Of a stretch of 64,000 bases of DNA, positions 25,543 through 33,519 are shown one piece after another. Position numbers and translations under genes: made by a program. Source of the DNA: Hymenobacter metallilatus (GTDB taxonomy: Bacteria; Bacteroidota; Bacteroidia; Cytophagales; Hymenobacteraceae); contig NZ_RWIS01000012.1 in NCBI RefSeq assembly GCF_003944705.1, forward strand, positions 1-64,000, in the 5' to 3' direction. The notes under the pieces were generated by a model. That model did not search any database and was not told the origin of the DNA. It was given only the letters and a program-made list of their open reading frames with translations. The number at the start of each line of letters is the position of its first letter. The first letter of the stretch is position 1.

Positions 25543-26701
25543 GCTGCAGGAAGGGTTGATGGGCTTTCACCAGTCGGCGCAGCAGCGGGCTGGCGCGGTA
25601 CCGGTCTTCGTGGTATTCCTCGTACAGCGCGTCGAGAGTGGTCAGCACGGTGGCGGGGCCCAGCTCGTCGGCCCACTGTAGCAGGCCCTTGGGGTAGTTT
25701 ACGCCCTTGGTCATGGCCAGCTCCAGGTCGGGGGCCGAGGCGACGCGCAGGTGCAGGGCGTCGGCGGCTTCGTTGATGAGCATGGCCAGCACGCGCTGCA
25801 CAATGCGGCGGCCCAGCGCCTCGTCGCGGGTGGGCTCGGGCAGCGTGGCTCCGTCCCGGTAGTCATAAAAGCCGCGGCCCGATTTGCGGCCGTAGTAGCC
25901 GGCCTCAAACAGGCGCTTCTGGGTGAAGCTGGGCTTGTAGCGCGGGTCGAAGAAGAAGGAAGTAAACACCGATTCCGTGACGCGGTAGTTCACGTCGTGG
26001 CCGATGAAATCCATCAACTGAAACGGCCCCATGCGGAAGCCGCCCAGCTCAGTGAGGGCCCAGTCGATGGTGGCGGCGTCGGCCACGCCTTCTTCCAGCA
26101 GCCGGATGGCCTCGCCGTAGAAGGGCCGGGCAATGCGGTTCACAATGAAGCCCGGCGTGTCCTTGCACAGCACCGGCAGCTTGCCCCAGCGCTGCACCAG
26201 CTGGCGGATTTCCTCGGCCAGCCCGGCGCGCGTCTGCACGGCCGGAATTACCTCCACCAACTGCATTAGCGGGGCGGGGTTGAAGAAGTGGATGCCAATA
26301 AACCGCTCGGGCTGCTGGCAGGCCGCCGCAATGCTGGCAATGGACAACGACGACGTGTTGGACGCCAGCACGCAGTCGGCCGAAACCACCAGCTCCACTT
26401 CCCGAAACAGCTGCTGCTTCACGCCCAGGTCTTCCACAATGGCTTCCAGCACCAGTCCGCAGTCGGCAAACTGGCCGAGCTCGGTGGTGGGCTGCACGCG
26501 GGCGGCGGCGGCTTCGGCCGCTTCCGGGGTGAGCTTGCGTTTCTCCGCCAGCTTCTGCAAGCCGCCGCGGATGCTGGCCACGGCCCGGTCCAGGGCGGCC
26601 GTGTTCTGGTCGAGCAGGCGCACCGTGTGCCCGGCCTGGGCCACCACCTGCGCAATACCCGCCCCCATGGCCCCGCTGCCAATTATTCCGATGGTTATCA
26701 T
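25520..26701 (-). CDS. paaH: PaaH 3-hydroxyacyl-CoA dehydrogenase
   Basis: The 393-residue enzyme starts with the Rossmann motif IGIIGSGAMGAGIAQ. It has ASNTSSLSI, IHFFNPAPLMQLVEV with the catalytic His, and DTPGFIVNRIARPFYGEA, then a C-terminal 3HCDH domain and a partial repeat of it. It oxidises 3-hydroxyadipyl-CoA to 3-oxoadipyl-CoA with NAD. It is about 80 residues shorter than E. coli PaaH. It overlaps paaI downstream. Confidence 0.92.
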   Translation of the reverse strand: MITIGIIGSGAMGAGIAQVVAQAGHTVRLLDQNTAALDRAVASIRGGLQKLAEKRKLTPEAAEAAAARVQPTTELGQFADCGLVLEAIVEDLGVKQQLFREVELVVSADCVLASNTSSLSIASIAAACQQPERFIGIHFFNPAPLMQLVEVIPAVQTRAGLAEEIRQLVQRWGKLPVLCKDTPGFIVNRIARPFYGEAIRLLEEGVADAATIDWALTELGGFRMGPFQLMDFIGHDVNYRVTESVFTSFFFDPRYKPSFTQKRLFEAGYYGRKSGRGFYDYRDGATLPEPTRDEALGRRIVQRVLAMLINEAADALHLRVASAPDLELAMTKGVNYPKGLLQWADELGPATVLTTLDALYEEYHEDRYRASPLLRRLVKAHQPFLQHEPADAR

Positions 26702-26790
26702 GTAGTTGTCAGTTGTTGGTTGTCAGTTGTTCGTGGCTTTCAATCGTGAGAGGCAGTATGCACCTGACAACTGACAACCAGCAACTGACA
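26702..26790. repeat. inverted repeat, GTTGTCAGTTGTTGG type
   Basis: AGTTGTCAGTTGTTGGTTGTCAG faces CTGACAACTGACAACCAGCAAC across about 40 bases. It fills the whole spacer between paaG and paaH and touches the paaG stop. Confidence 0.85.
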
Positions 26791-26791
26791 A

Positions 26792-27571
26792 CTAATTGCC
26801 GGTGAACGTGGGCTGGCGTTTTTCCAGAAAAGCGGCTACGCCTTCTTTGTAGTCGGCGGTGCTGCCGGCGCGGAGCTGGTAGTCGCCCTCGGCGCGCAGC
26901 TGGCGGGTGAGGTCGTTGCCGAAGCTCTGGTTGAGCAGCTGCTTGGTGTAGGCCAGACCCTTGGTGGGCATGGCGGCCAGCTTGCGGGCCAGGGTGTCGG
27001 CTTCCTTCTCGAAGGTGTCGTCGGGGAAGGTTTTGTAGATCATGCCCATCTGCACCGCTTCCTGGGCCGATACCTTGTCGCCGGTCATCATCAGGGCCGA
27101 AGCCCGCTGCATGCCAATGAGGCGGGGCAGGAAGTAGGTGCCGGCGCTATCCGGAATCAGCCCGATTTTGCTGAACGCCTGAATAAACGAGGCCGACTCC
27201 TTCGCCACCACCACATCACAGGCCAGGGCCAGGTTGGCCCCCGCGCCGGCGGCCACGCCATTCACGGCCGCTACCACCGGCTTGTCCAAGGCCCGGATCA
27301 GCTCCACGATGGGGTTGTAGTGCTTCTCCACGATGTCGGCCACCTCGGGGGCGTTGGGGCCGGTAATTTCGGCCAGGTCCTGGCCGGCACAGAAGGCTTT
27401 GCCGGTGCCGGTGAGCAGCACGGCACGCACCGCTGGGTCCTGCTGGCACTCGCGCAGGTGCTGCTGCAGGGCTAGGGCCACGTCCTTATTTACGCTGTTG
27501 AATACCTGCGGCCGGTTGAAGCGGATGGTTGCTACGCCTCCGTCAAGGGAGAAATGAAGAGAGTCGGTCAT
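26792..27571 (-). CDS. paaG: PaaG 1,2-epoxyphenylacetyl-CoA isomerase (crotonase family)
   Basis: The 259-residue crotonase has CAGQDLAEI and NGVAAGAGANLALACD (oxyanion hole). At the active site it has KIGLIPDSAGTYFLPR, where Asp stands in the place typical of PaaG isomerases, not the Glu of hydratases. PaaG converts the ring epoxide to oxepin-CoA. It sits between paaD and paaH, the usual Bacteroidetes order. A hydratase role is the main alternative but the Asp argues against it. Confidence 0.87.
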   Translation of the reverse strand: MTDSLHFSLDGGVATIRFNRPQVFNSVNKDVALALQQHLRECQQDPAVRAVLLTGTGKAFCAGQDLAEITGPNAPEVADIVEKHYNPIVELIRALDKPVVAAVNGVAAGAGANLALACDVVVAKESASFIQAFSKIGLIPDSAGTYFLPRLIGMQRASALMMTGDKVSAQEAVQMGMIYKTFPDDTFEKEADTLARKLAAMPTKGLAYTKQLLNQSFGNDLTRQLRAEGDYQLRAGSTADYKEGVAAFLEKRQPTFTGN

Positions 27572-27580
27572 GTGGGTGGG

Positions 27581-27741
27581 ACCTCACCCCCTAGCCCCCT
27601 CTCCTCGGGGAGAGGGGGAACCAGCTCTAGCTTTTATATTTCTAGAAAGTAGAGCTAGCTTGGGGGCGAGTGGATTAGGGTTGAGAATCACTAGAAACTA
27701 ATTCCCCCTCTCCCCGAGGAGAGGGGGCTAGGGGGTGAGGT
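27581..27741. repeat. ACCTCACCCCCTAGCCCCCTCTCC inverted repeat, copy 2 of 3 in paa
   Basis: The outer arms are nearly perfect: ACCTCACCCCCTAGCCCCCT at 27581 and AGGGGGCTAGGGGGTGAGGT ending at 27741. Inner CTCTCC/GGAGAG and AGCTCTAGC words follow. It fills the spacer from paaD to paaG, and its last base is the final base of the paaD stop codon. Confidence 0.92.
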
Positions 27742-28244
27742 CAATGGCATTTGAAGTAGTCAAAGGGCTCCAGGCAGTCGTTGCACTGGTAATGCGCTTT
27801 GCAGGCGGTGGAGCCGAACTGGCTAACAAGCCGGGTGTTAGTGGATTTGCAGTGCGGGCAGCGCAGCACGGGCTCCTGCCCGAAGAGGTTAAACACGTGG
27901 CCGGTGGCGTCCTGGGGCGGAGCAATGCCGTAGGCTTCCAGCTTCTGTTTGCCGGCCTCCGACATCCACGCCGTCGTCCAGGCTGGGCTGAGCTGGTTGT
28001 GGATGTGGAGTTTGGTAATACCCTCGGCCAGCAGCCGCAACCGGATATCGGTGGCAATGGTGTTCATGGCCGGGCAGCCGGAGTAGGTGGGCGTGATGGT
28101 CACGTGCACCTCGTCGCCACGCAGCTCTACCCCGCGCACAATGCCCAAGTCCAGAATGCTGAGCACTGGCACCTCGGGGTCAGAAACCTCCTCCAGCAGC
28201 TGCCAGATGCGCTCCTCGGTGGGTGCCGTTGCATGCTCTACCAT
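27741..28244 (-). CDS. paaD: PaaD, phenylacetyl-CoA epoxidase maturation/assembly subunit
   Basis: The 167-residue protein has a DUF59/MIP18 domain (SDPEVPVLSILDLGIV, then TPTYSGCPAM), typical of iron-sulfur assembly factors. It ends in a zinc-ribbon-like CPHC...CNDCLEPFDYFKCH, the normal PaaD end. PaaD is required for in vivo function of the PaaABCE oxygenase. It overlaps the end of paaC by seven bases. Confidence 0.95.
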   Translation of the reverse strand: MVEHATAPTEERIWQLLEEVSDPEVPVLSILDLGIVRGVELRGDEVHVTITPTYSGCPAMNTIATDIRLRLLAEGITKLHIHNQLSPAWTTAWMSEAGKQKLEAYGIAPPQDATGHVFNLFGQEPVLRCPHCKSTNTRLVSQFGSTACKAHYQCNDCLEPFDYFKCH

Positions 28245-29035
28245 TGCAAGCCGGGGTAAGTACGTTGCAGGTACTGCAGCTCCGCCAGCAGGTAGCCCAG
28301 GTGCTCGGAGTGGCGGCCGATTTTGCCGCCTTTCTGCATAAATACGCCCTGCGGAACAGGCAACGTAGCCTCGACAAATACCCGCTCCACGTGCTGGTCA
28401 ATCTGCTGCTGAATGGCCGCATAATCGGGCAGGAAACCGGCGGCCTGCAAGACCTGCTCGGTGGCCGAAGGCGTAGTCAGTTCGCCCGAATAACGCCAGA
28501 GGGCGTTGATGGCGGCTTCCACGCGGTGGCGGCTCTCCTCGGTCCCATCACCTAGGCGGATAATCCATTCGGCGCTCCACTTCACGTGGTAGGCCGCTTC
28601 CTTTACCGATTTTTCGGCAATGGCGGCCAGCTGCTTATCAGGGCCGGTTTGCAGGTGCAGCAGCAGGTGGTAGTGGAACGCATCATAGATAAACTGCCGC
28701 ACAATGGTGTGGGCGAAGTCGCCGTTGGGCTGCTCGGCCAGCAGCACGTTGCGGTACTCCACCGCATTGCGCAGATAGGCCAAGTCGTCCTCGGTGCGGC
28801 CCCGGCCTTCCAGCTCGGCCGCGTACTGGTAGTAGCTGCGCGCCTCGCCCAACAGGTCGAGGGAAATGTTGGCCATGGCCAAATCCTGCTCCAGAATGGG
28901 ACCGTGCCCGCACCACTCGCTCAGGCGGTGGGCCAGAATGAGGCTGGTGTCGGCCAGCTGCAGCACATACTCGAATAGCTGCTGCCGCAGCTCGGGCGTC
29001 ACGTCGGGCACTACAATGGTGTGGGAATCTTGCAT
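28238..29035 (-). CDS. paaC: PaaC, structural subunit of phenylacetyl-CoA epoxidase
   Basis: The ATG at 29035 (MQDSHTIVVP) is chosen because the 25-codon extension reads into paaB. The 265-residue ferritin-like four-helix protein has LILAHRLSEWCGHGPILEQDLAMANISLDLLGEA and YHVKWSAEW, as in PaaC. It is the non-catalytic partner that holds PaaA. It follows paaB by 13 bases and overlaps paaD. Confidence 0.95.
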   Translation of the reverse strand: MQDSHTIVVPDVTPELRQQLFEYVLQLADTSLILAHRLSEWCGHGPILEQDLAMANISLDLLGEARSYYQYAAELEGRGRTEDDLAYLRNAVEYRNVLLAEQPNGDFAHTIVRQFIYDAFHYHLLLHLQTGPDKQLAAIAEKSVKEAAYHVKWSAEWIIRLGDGTEESRHRVEAAINALWRYSGELTTPSATEQVLQAAGFLPDYAAIQQQIDQHVERVFVEATLPVPQGVFMQKGGKIGRHSEHLGYLLAELQYLQRTYPGLQW

Positions 29036-29048
29036 AGTGGCCCGCCGG

Positions 29049-29336
29049 TTACATGTGCTTGATGGAGTCCGGCACCGTGTAGAACGTGGGGTGGCGGTAG
29101 ATTTTGTCATTGGCCGGCTCGTAGAAAGCGGCCGAGTCGTCGGGGTTGGAGGCGTGCACGTGCTTGCTTTCCACCACCCAGATGCTCACGCCTTCGAGGC
29201 GGCGGGTGTACACGTCGCGGGCGTTCTGGATGGCCATTTCGGCGTCGGCGGCGTGCAGGCTGCCCACGTGCTTATGGTCGAGGCCCTGCTTGCTGCGGAT
29301 GAAAACTTCCCACAGCGGCCATTCTTTCTGAGACAT
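29049..29336 (-). CDS. paaB: PaaB, small subunit of phenylacetyl-CoA epoxidase
   Basis: The 95-residue protein begins WPLWEVFIRSKQGLDHKHVGSLHA and contains the family's IWVV segment. PaaB bridges PaaAC heterodimers. The start at 29336 (MSQKEW) is family-typical; the six-residue extension ends in a repeat. A repeat element separates it from paaA, its obligate partner, which is unusual for a stoichiometric complex. Confidence 0.93.
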   Translation of the reverse strand: MSQKEWPLWEVFIRSKQGLDHKHVGSLHAADAEMAIQNARDVYTRRLEGVSIWVVESKHVHASNPDDSAAFYEPANDKIYRHPTFYTVPDSIKHM

Positions 29337-29347
29337 ACGAGGTACAA

Positions 29348-29516
29348 ACCTCACCTCCTGGCCCCCTCTCCTTGGGGAGAGGGGGAACTAGCTCTAGCTT
29401 TTTAGCAACTAGAAACCGTCTTAGCTAGGAAGAAAAGGTGTTAAGGTTTTGGAGAAGAAGCTAAAGCTAGAATTAGTCCCCCCGCTCCCCAAGGAGAGGG
29501 GGCTAGGGGGTGAGGT
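29348..29516. repeat. ACCTCACCCCCTAGCCCCCTCTCC inverted repeat, copy 3 of 3 in paa
   Basis: ACCTCACCTCCTGGCCCCCT at 29348 faces AGGGGGCTAGGGGGTGAGGT ending at 29516, with inner CTCTCC/GGAGAG and AGCTCTAGC/GCTAGAATTAG words. It fills the spacer between paaA and paaB. Two mismatches in the left arm make it less perfect than copy 2. Confidence 0.9.
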
Positions 29517-29518
29517 CC

Positions 29519-30460
29519 TTATGCGGCGCGCTGCTTGCGCTTCTCGGCGTGGGCCAGGGCGGCTTCGCGTACCCAGGCACCTTGGTCCCAGGCATCCACG
29601 CGGGCCTGCAGCCGTTCCCGGGAGCAGGGGCCGTTGCCTTTTACCACGTCCCAGAACTCGGCCCAGTCCACGTCGCCGAAGTCGTAGCCCTGTTTGGCTT
29701 CGTTCCACTGTAGCTTGTCGTCGGGTACGGTGAGGCCCAGGAACTCGGCCTGGGGCACCATCATATCCACGAATTTCTGGCGCAGCTCGTCGTTGGTGAA
29801 GCGCTTGATGCGCCACTTCATGCTCTGCTCGGTGTTGGGCGAGTCGGCGTCGGCGGGGCCGAACATCATCAGCGTGGGCCACCACCAGCGGTTGAGGGCT
29901 TCCTGGGCCATGGCTTTCTGCTCGGTCGCGCCTTCGCACAGCGTCTGCATGATTTCGAAGCCCTGGCGCTGGTGGAAGCTTTCCTCCTTGCACACGCGCA
30001 CCATGGCGCGGGCATAGGGGCCGTAGCTGGTACGGCACAGTGGCACCTGGTTCAGAATGGCCGCGCCATCTACCAGCCAGCCGATGGTGCCCATGTCGGC
30101 CCAGCTCAGGGTGGGGTAGTTGAAGATGCTGCTGTACTTGGCTTTGCCCGAGTGCAGGTCGGCCAGCATTTGGTCGCGCGAGGCTCCCAGGGTTTCGGCG
30201 GCCGAGTAGAGGTAGAGGCCGTGGCCGGCTTCGTCCTGCACCTTGGCCAGCAGAATAGATTTGCGCTTGAGCGAAGGGGCACGGGTAATCCAGTTGCCCT
30301 CGGGCAGCATCCCAACCAGCTCGGAGTGCGCGTGCTGGGAAATCTGTCGGATCAGGGTTTTGCGGTAGGCTTCGGGCATCCAATCCTTGGGCTCAATGCG
30401 GATGTCCTCGTCAATACGGGCCTGAAACTGTTCTTCCTGGGTGAGTTCTAGCGTTTCCAT
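29519..30460 (-). CDS. paaA: PaaA, catalytic di-iron subunit of phenylacetyl-CoA 1,2-epoxidase
   Basis: The 313-residue protein has the ferritin-like di-iron motif KVQDEAGHG and the second one KEESFHQRQG. It also has the PaaA stretches IEPKDWMPEAYRKTLIRQ and HAHSELVGMLPEGNW. It adds one oxygen atom to the phenylacetyl-CoA ring with electrons from PaaE. The upstream spacer holds a perfect 20-bp palindrome, so this gene probably begins its own regulated transcript. Confidence 0.96.
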   Translation of the reverse strand: METLELTQEEQFQARIDEDIRIEPKDWMPEAYRKTLIRQISQHAHSELVGMLPEGNWITRAPSLKRKSILLAKVQDEAGHGLYLYSAAETLGASRDQMLADLHSGKAKYSSIFNYPTLSWADMGTIGWLVDGAAILNQVPLCRTSYGPYARAMVRVCKEESFHQRQGFEIMQTLCEGATEQKAMAQEALNRWWWPTLMMFGPADADSPNTEQSMKWRIKRFTNDELRQKFVDMMVPQAEFLGLTVPDDKLQWNEAKQGYDFGDVDWAEFWDVVKGNGPCSRERLQARVDAWDQGAWVREAALAHAEKRKQRAA

Positions 30461-30477
30461 GCTTCTTCAACAAAGAG

Positions 30478-30497
30478 TAACTAACAATCGTTAGTTA
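30478..30497. promoter_or_regulatory. palindromic operator before paaA
   Basis: TAACTAACAATCGTTAGTTA is a perfect 8+8 palindrome around a 4-base centre. It lies 17 bases upstream of the paaA start, next to a TTACTCTTTG box that could be a -7 element. Size and position suit a TetR-family dimer, and the obvious candidate is encoded at 31820. The related site is at 32450. Confidence 0.75.
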
Positions 30498-30541
30498 AAT
30501 GTAGAGAAAATATTTAAGAGCAAGCATTAGCTCGCACTCAT

Positions 30542-30646
30542 AGAACGTCATTCCGAGCGCAGCCGAGGAATCTCGCTAGGTGTAATCAGATTACCACTAC
30601 AACATCAGCACGCGAGATTCCTCGGCTGCGCTCGGAATGACGTTCT
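30542..30646. repeat. GTCATTCCGAGC-type inverted repeat
   Basis: AGAACGTCATTCCGAGCGCA and TGCGCTCGGAATGACGTTCT form arms of about 35 bp with a loop of about 35 bases. It lies between the paaE stop and the paaA operator and may block read-through from paaE. Confidence 0.92.
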
Positions 30647-30655
30647 TTTAATACT

Positions 30656-31735
30656 TTACTGGTCGAAATCCACGCTCACCTTCTCGGAAGTAGGGCGGGC
30701 CTGGCAGCTGAGCACGTAGCCTTTGGCTACTTCCGTTTCGGAGAGGGAGTAGTTCACGTCCATTTCCACGGTGCCTTCCGTTACGCGGCAGCGGCAGGTG
30801 CTGCACATGCCGTTTTTGCAGGAATAGGGGGCATCCACGCCGCGCTCCAGCAGGGCATCCAGAATGGTGTCGCCGTAGTAGGACATGGGCAGCGGGTACT
30901 TGGTGCCTTCCAGCTGTACGGTCACTACGCTTTGTTTGTCGTCCTCACCGCTGGGGCGCTGGGCCTGGCGCTCGGCTTTGCGTTTGGCACCTTCGGCGGA
31001 GGTGAACATTTCGAAGTGCACCTTCTCCGGGGCCACGCCGGCTTCCGTTAGGGCTTCCTTCACGCCCAGAATCATTTCCTCGGGTCCGCAGATGAAGGCC
31101 TCGTCGATTTCCTGGGGCGGAATGATTTTCTGCAGAAACTGCTGGGCCTTCTGCTTATCGATGCGGCCGAAAAACAAATCGGCCTCCCCGTGCTCCCGGC
31201 TTAGGATGTGATACACGCTGAGGCGGTCCACAAACCGATTTTTCAGTGCCTCAATCTGCTCCTTGAAAATGATGGAGTTGCGGCCCCGGTTGCCGTACAC
31301 CAAGTACACCTGGCTGCCGGGCTCCGTGAGCAGAATCGTTTTCACAATGGACATTACCGGCGTAATGCCTGAGCCGGCGGCAAACGCTACGTACAGCTTC
31401 TGGTTTTCGGGGTGCAGCTCGGTGGTGAAGTGGCCCATCGGTGGCATCACCTCCAGCTCCTCACCCACGCGCAGCTGCTGCACGGCGTGGGTAGAAAACC
31501 GGCCCTCCGGTACCTGCTTGATGGCCACGCGCCACTCATTGTCCAGGGGGCTGCTGCAGATGGAGTAGGAGCGGCGCACTTCCTCCCCGTTCAGGTGGCG
31601 GCGGAAGGTGAGGTACTGCCCCTGCGTGAACCGGAACGTCTCCCGCAACTCAGCGGGCACGTCCAGGGCCACGCTCACGCAGTCCGGCGTTTCGCGGGTA
31701 ATGCTCTTAACTCGTACTGTGTGAAAACGACTCAT
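30656..31735 (-). CDS. paaE: PaaE, reductase of phenylacetyl-CoA epoxidase
   Basis: The 359-residue reductase has an FAD domain with RRSYSICSSP, an NAD(P)H domain with AAGSGITPVMSI and CGPEEMILGVKEAL, and a C-terminal plant-type 2Fe-2S domain (YSCKNGMCSTCRCRV). It passes electrons from NADPH to PaaA. It is transcribed in the same direction as paaA but is separated from it by a strong hairpin and the operator, so it probably forms a separate unit behind the regulator. Confidence 0.95.
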   Translation of the reverse strand: MSRFHTVRVKSITRETPDCVSVALDVPAELRETFRFTQGQYLTFRRHLNGEEVRRSYSICSSPLDNEWRVAIKQVPEGRFSTHAVQQLRVGEELEVMPPMGHFTTELHPENQKLYVAFAAGSGITPVMSIVKTILLTEPGSQVYLVYGNRGRNSIIFKEQIEALKNRFVDRLSVYHILSREHGEADLFFGRIDKQKAQQFLQKIIPPQEIDEAFICGPEEMILGVKEALTEAGVAPEKVHFEMFTSAEGAKRKAERQAQRPSGEDDKQSVVTVQLEGTKYPLPMSYYGDTILDALLERGVDAPYSCKNGMCSTCRCRVTEGTVEMDVNYSLSETEVAKGYVLSCQARPTSEKVSVDFDQ

Positions 31736-31738
31736 GTA

Positions 31739-31818
31739 ATTCTAGTTGTCTGTTGTTAGTTGCTGGTTGTTAGAGCAGGGCCAGCACGAACTGACAACTA
31801 ACAACGAGCAACTAATAA
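31739..31818. repeat. inverted repeat, GTTGTTAGTTGCTGG type
   Basis: GTTGTCTGTTGTTAGTTGCTGG faces CTGACAACTAACAACGAGCAAC across a short loop. It fills the spacer from the TetR gene to paaE. Confidence 0.75.
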
Positions 31819-31819
31819 C

Positions 31820-32401
31820 TCATTTAGCCAGGCCGGTGAGCAGCATGGTGATGATGTGGTCTTCGAGTTCCTCGGCCGACAGCTCCCGGCCGGGGCGGTA
31901 CCAGAGCTCCACCCAACGTACCGCCGAGAGGATGGTAAACAGGGCCACCGACACGTTCACGGGCTGAAACTCGCCGGCCGCAATGCCTTTCTCAATCAGC
32001 TGCGCGAAGCCTTTTTCGTAGTCTTTGCGGGCCTGCTTGAACTCTGTGAGCTGGGGCTCGGGCAGATATTTCCAGTCGTGGTTGGCCACGGATACGGCCG
32101 CGCCGTCCTCAATCATCAGCCGGATGTGCAGCCGGATCAGAGCCTTTACCTTGTCGGCGTAGCTGGCGTCAGTCTGCTCAATTTCGGCCAGCTGGGAAAT
32201 GTAGGTGTGGGCAATGCGGGTACAGATCAAGTCCAGGATTTCGTCCTTGCTCTTGATGTGGTTGTACATGCTGGCCGCTTCCATACCCACTTCCCGGGCC
32301 AGGTCGCGCATGGAAGTGCCGCCAAACCCCTTCTGCTTGAATAGCTTGGCGGCTTCGTCGAGGATGAGTTGCCGACGGTTGGTTTTGCGAGTGGTCAGCA
32401 T
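31820..32401 (-). CDS. TetR/AcrR-family regulator, probable paa regulator
   Basis: The 193-residue protein has a TetR N-terminal HTH (RRQLILDEAAKLFKQKGFGGTSMRDLAREVGMEAASMYNHIKSKDEILDL, residues 9-58) and a helical ligand domain. It lies directly upstream of paaE on the same strand. Palindrome-like sites occur before its own gene and before paaA. The likely role is repression relieved by phenylacetyl-CoA, as for PaaR in other bacteria. The ligand is inferred. Confidence 0.85.
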   Translation of the reverse strand: MLTTRKTNRRQLILDEAAKLFKQKGFGGTSMRDLAREVGMEAASMYNHIKSKDEILDLICTRIAHTYISQLAEIEQTDASYADKVKALIRLHIRLMIEDGAAVSVANHDWKYLPEPQLTEFKQARKDYEKGFAQLIEKGIAAGEFQPVNVSVALFTILSAVRWVELWYRPGRELSAEELEDHIITMLLTGLAK

Positions 32402-32449
32402 AGCAGGATGATCAATTAGCAGGTGCTAATGTAAGCAGAAATTACCTGC

Positions 32450-32469
32450 AAACTAATGTTTGTTAGTAG
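32450..32469. promoter_or_regulatory. degenerate copy of the paaA operator before the TetR gene
   Basis: AAACTAATGTTTGTTAGTAG aligns with the paaA palindrome at 13 of 20 positions, keeping AACTAA and GTTAGT with the same spacing. It lies 49 bases upstream of the TetR start, fitting autoregulation. Confidence 0.5.
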
Positions 32470-32825
32470 TTGCCGCAGATCAGCCCAGCAGAGTTGACCC
32501 AACCGCGCCCTCCCAGGCGTACATGCGCCGCAGAGCCGCAACGTGTCACGTCTATGCCGTGAATGGCATTTGTGAAGCGGCCCGTAGGGAAAACACAAAG
32601 TGGTGCATTCCTTCACCGGGCAGGAACCTGTTGTAACAGGGCTGAGAATAGGCATCAGCGTTGCTTTGGCTGGTTGAGCATGGCTATATAGCCATGCGCG
32701 GCGCAAAAGCGTGTACCTACCTCAACAATGCTGACACACCGCCGTACACGAAGGTATAACGCTGCTGTCAGCTACTAAACCAGGATGGTGTGTTCCGGCC
32801 AAACCCGTTGGTCTGCCCGCGAATA
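32470..32825. promoter_or_regulatory. divergent control region with extra dyads
   Basis: This spacer between the TetR gene and the copy-2 aldehyde oxidoreductase has no supported gene. It contains a perfect 20-bp palindrome GCATGGCTATATAGCCATGC (32678-32697), CCTGTTGTAACAGG (32627-32640) and ATGCC/GGCAT around GTGAAT near 32555. These may bind one or more regulators of the right-hand operon. Confidence 0.45.
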
Positions 32826-32833
32826 GTTATTTG
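32826..32833 (+). promoter_or_regulatory. possible -7 box for the copy-2 aldehyde oxidoreductase
   Basis: GTTATTTG shares the TTTG half of the consensus and is preceded by a TTG at 32808. The distance to the ATG at 32881 is 47 bases. Confidence 0.3.
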
Positions 32834-32880
32834 GAGTAGAGGCGGATATGTGGTGCAGACTTTTACTTCAACTCCCGGTT

Positions 32881-33519
32881 ATGGCAACAGCATCTTCTCC
32901 TGAATCTTTGGATGGGCCGCAGCCCACGCCCCGCCCCGAGGACGGTACCCGTCGCTCGTTTATGAAACAGGCGGGTGGCATTTTGGGCCTGGCCCTGGCT
33001 CCACCCATCGTATCGCAGGCCGAGCGGCTGGCGGCGTATTCCAAAACGGTAGAGGGCGTCAGCACGCTGCGGCTGAACGTGAACGGGGCCGTCCGCACCG
33101 TGCAGGCCGAGCCCCGGGTGACGCTGCTGGACGCGCTGCGCGAGTACCTGGACCTGACCGGCACCAAGAAAGGCTGCGACCATGGCCAGTGCGGGGCCTG
33201 CACCGTGCTGGTAGATGGCAAGCGCATCAACAGCTGCCTCACGCTGGCCGTGATGCACCAGGGCAAGCAAATTACCACCATTGAGGGCCTGGCTCAGGGT
33301 GATAAGCTCCACCCTATGCAGGAAGCCTTTCTCAAGCACGACGGCTTCCAGTGCGGCTACTGCACCCCCGGCCAGATACTAAGCGGGGTAGCCTGCGTGC
33401 AGGAGGGCCACGCCACCACCGACGAGCAGTGCCGGGAGTGGATGAGCGGCAACCTCTGCCGCTGCGGGGCCTACCCCAACATTGTGGCCGCCGTGCGGGA
33501 AGTAGCTGGCAAAAGTTGA
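32881..33519 (+). CDS. aldehyde oxidoreductase, 2Fe-2S subunit with Tat signal (PaoA/YagT-like), copy 2
   Basis: The 212-residue protein has a twin-arginine signal (TRRSFMKQ) and hydrophobic run, then CDHGQCGACTV, CGYCTPG and CRCGAYPN for two 2Fe-2S clusters. The ATG at 32881 is preferred to 32848 because the signal peptide then has normal length. Its iron-sulfur core is very close to copy 1, with only scattered changes. The last codons (AAA AGT TGA) enter the first arm of an intergenic inverted repeat, which supplies the stop. Confidence 0.9.
   Translation: MATASSPESLDGPQPTPRPEDGTRRSFMKQAGGILGLALAPPIVSQAERLAAYSKTVEGVSTLRLNVNGAVRTVQAEPRVTLLDALREYLDLTGTKKGCDHGQCGACTVLVDGKRINSCLTLAVMHQGKQITTIEGLAQGDKLHPMQEAFLKHDGFQCGYCTPGQILSGVACVQEGHATTDEQCREWMSGNLCRCGAYPNIVAAVREVAGKS

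Noticed and set aside
29421..30383. 320-codon ORF in another frame of the paaA strand
   Set aside because: Arg/Pro-rich shadow of paaA, which is a certain gene in its own frame.
31739..31818. Extra paa operators in the GTTAGTT-rich repeat
   Set aside because: Half-site words occur but without the palindromic spacing seen before paaA.
32416..32706. 96-codon minus-strand ORF between the TetR gene and the copy-2 operon
   Set aside because: No family pattern, and it covers the palindromes and promoter region.
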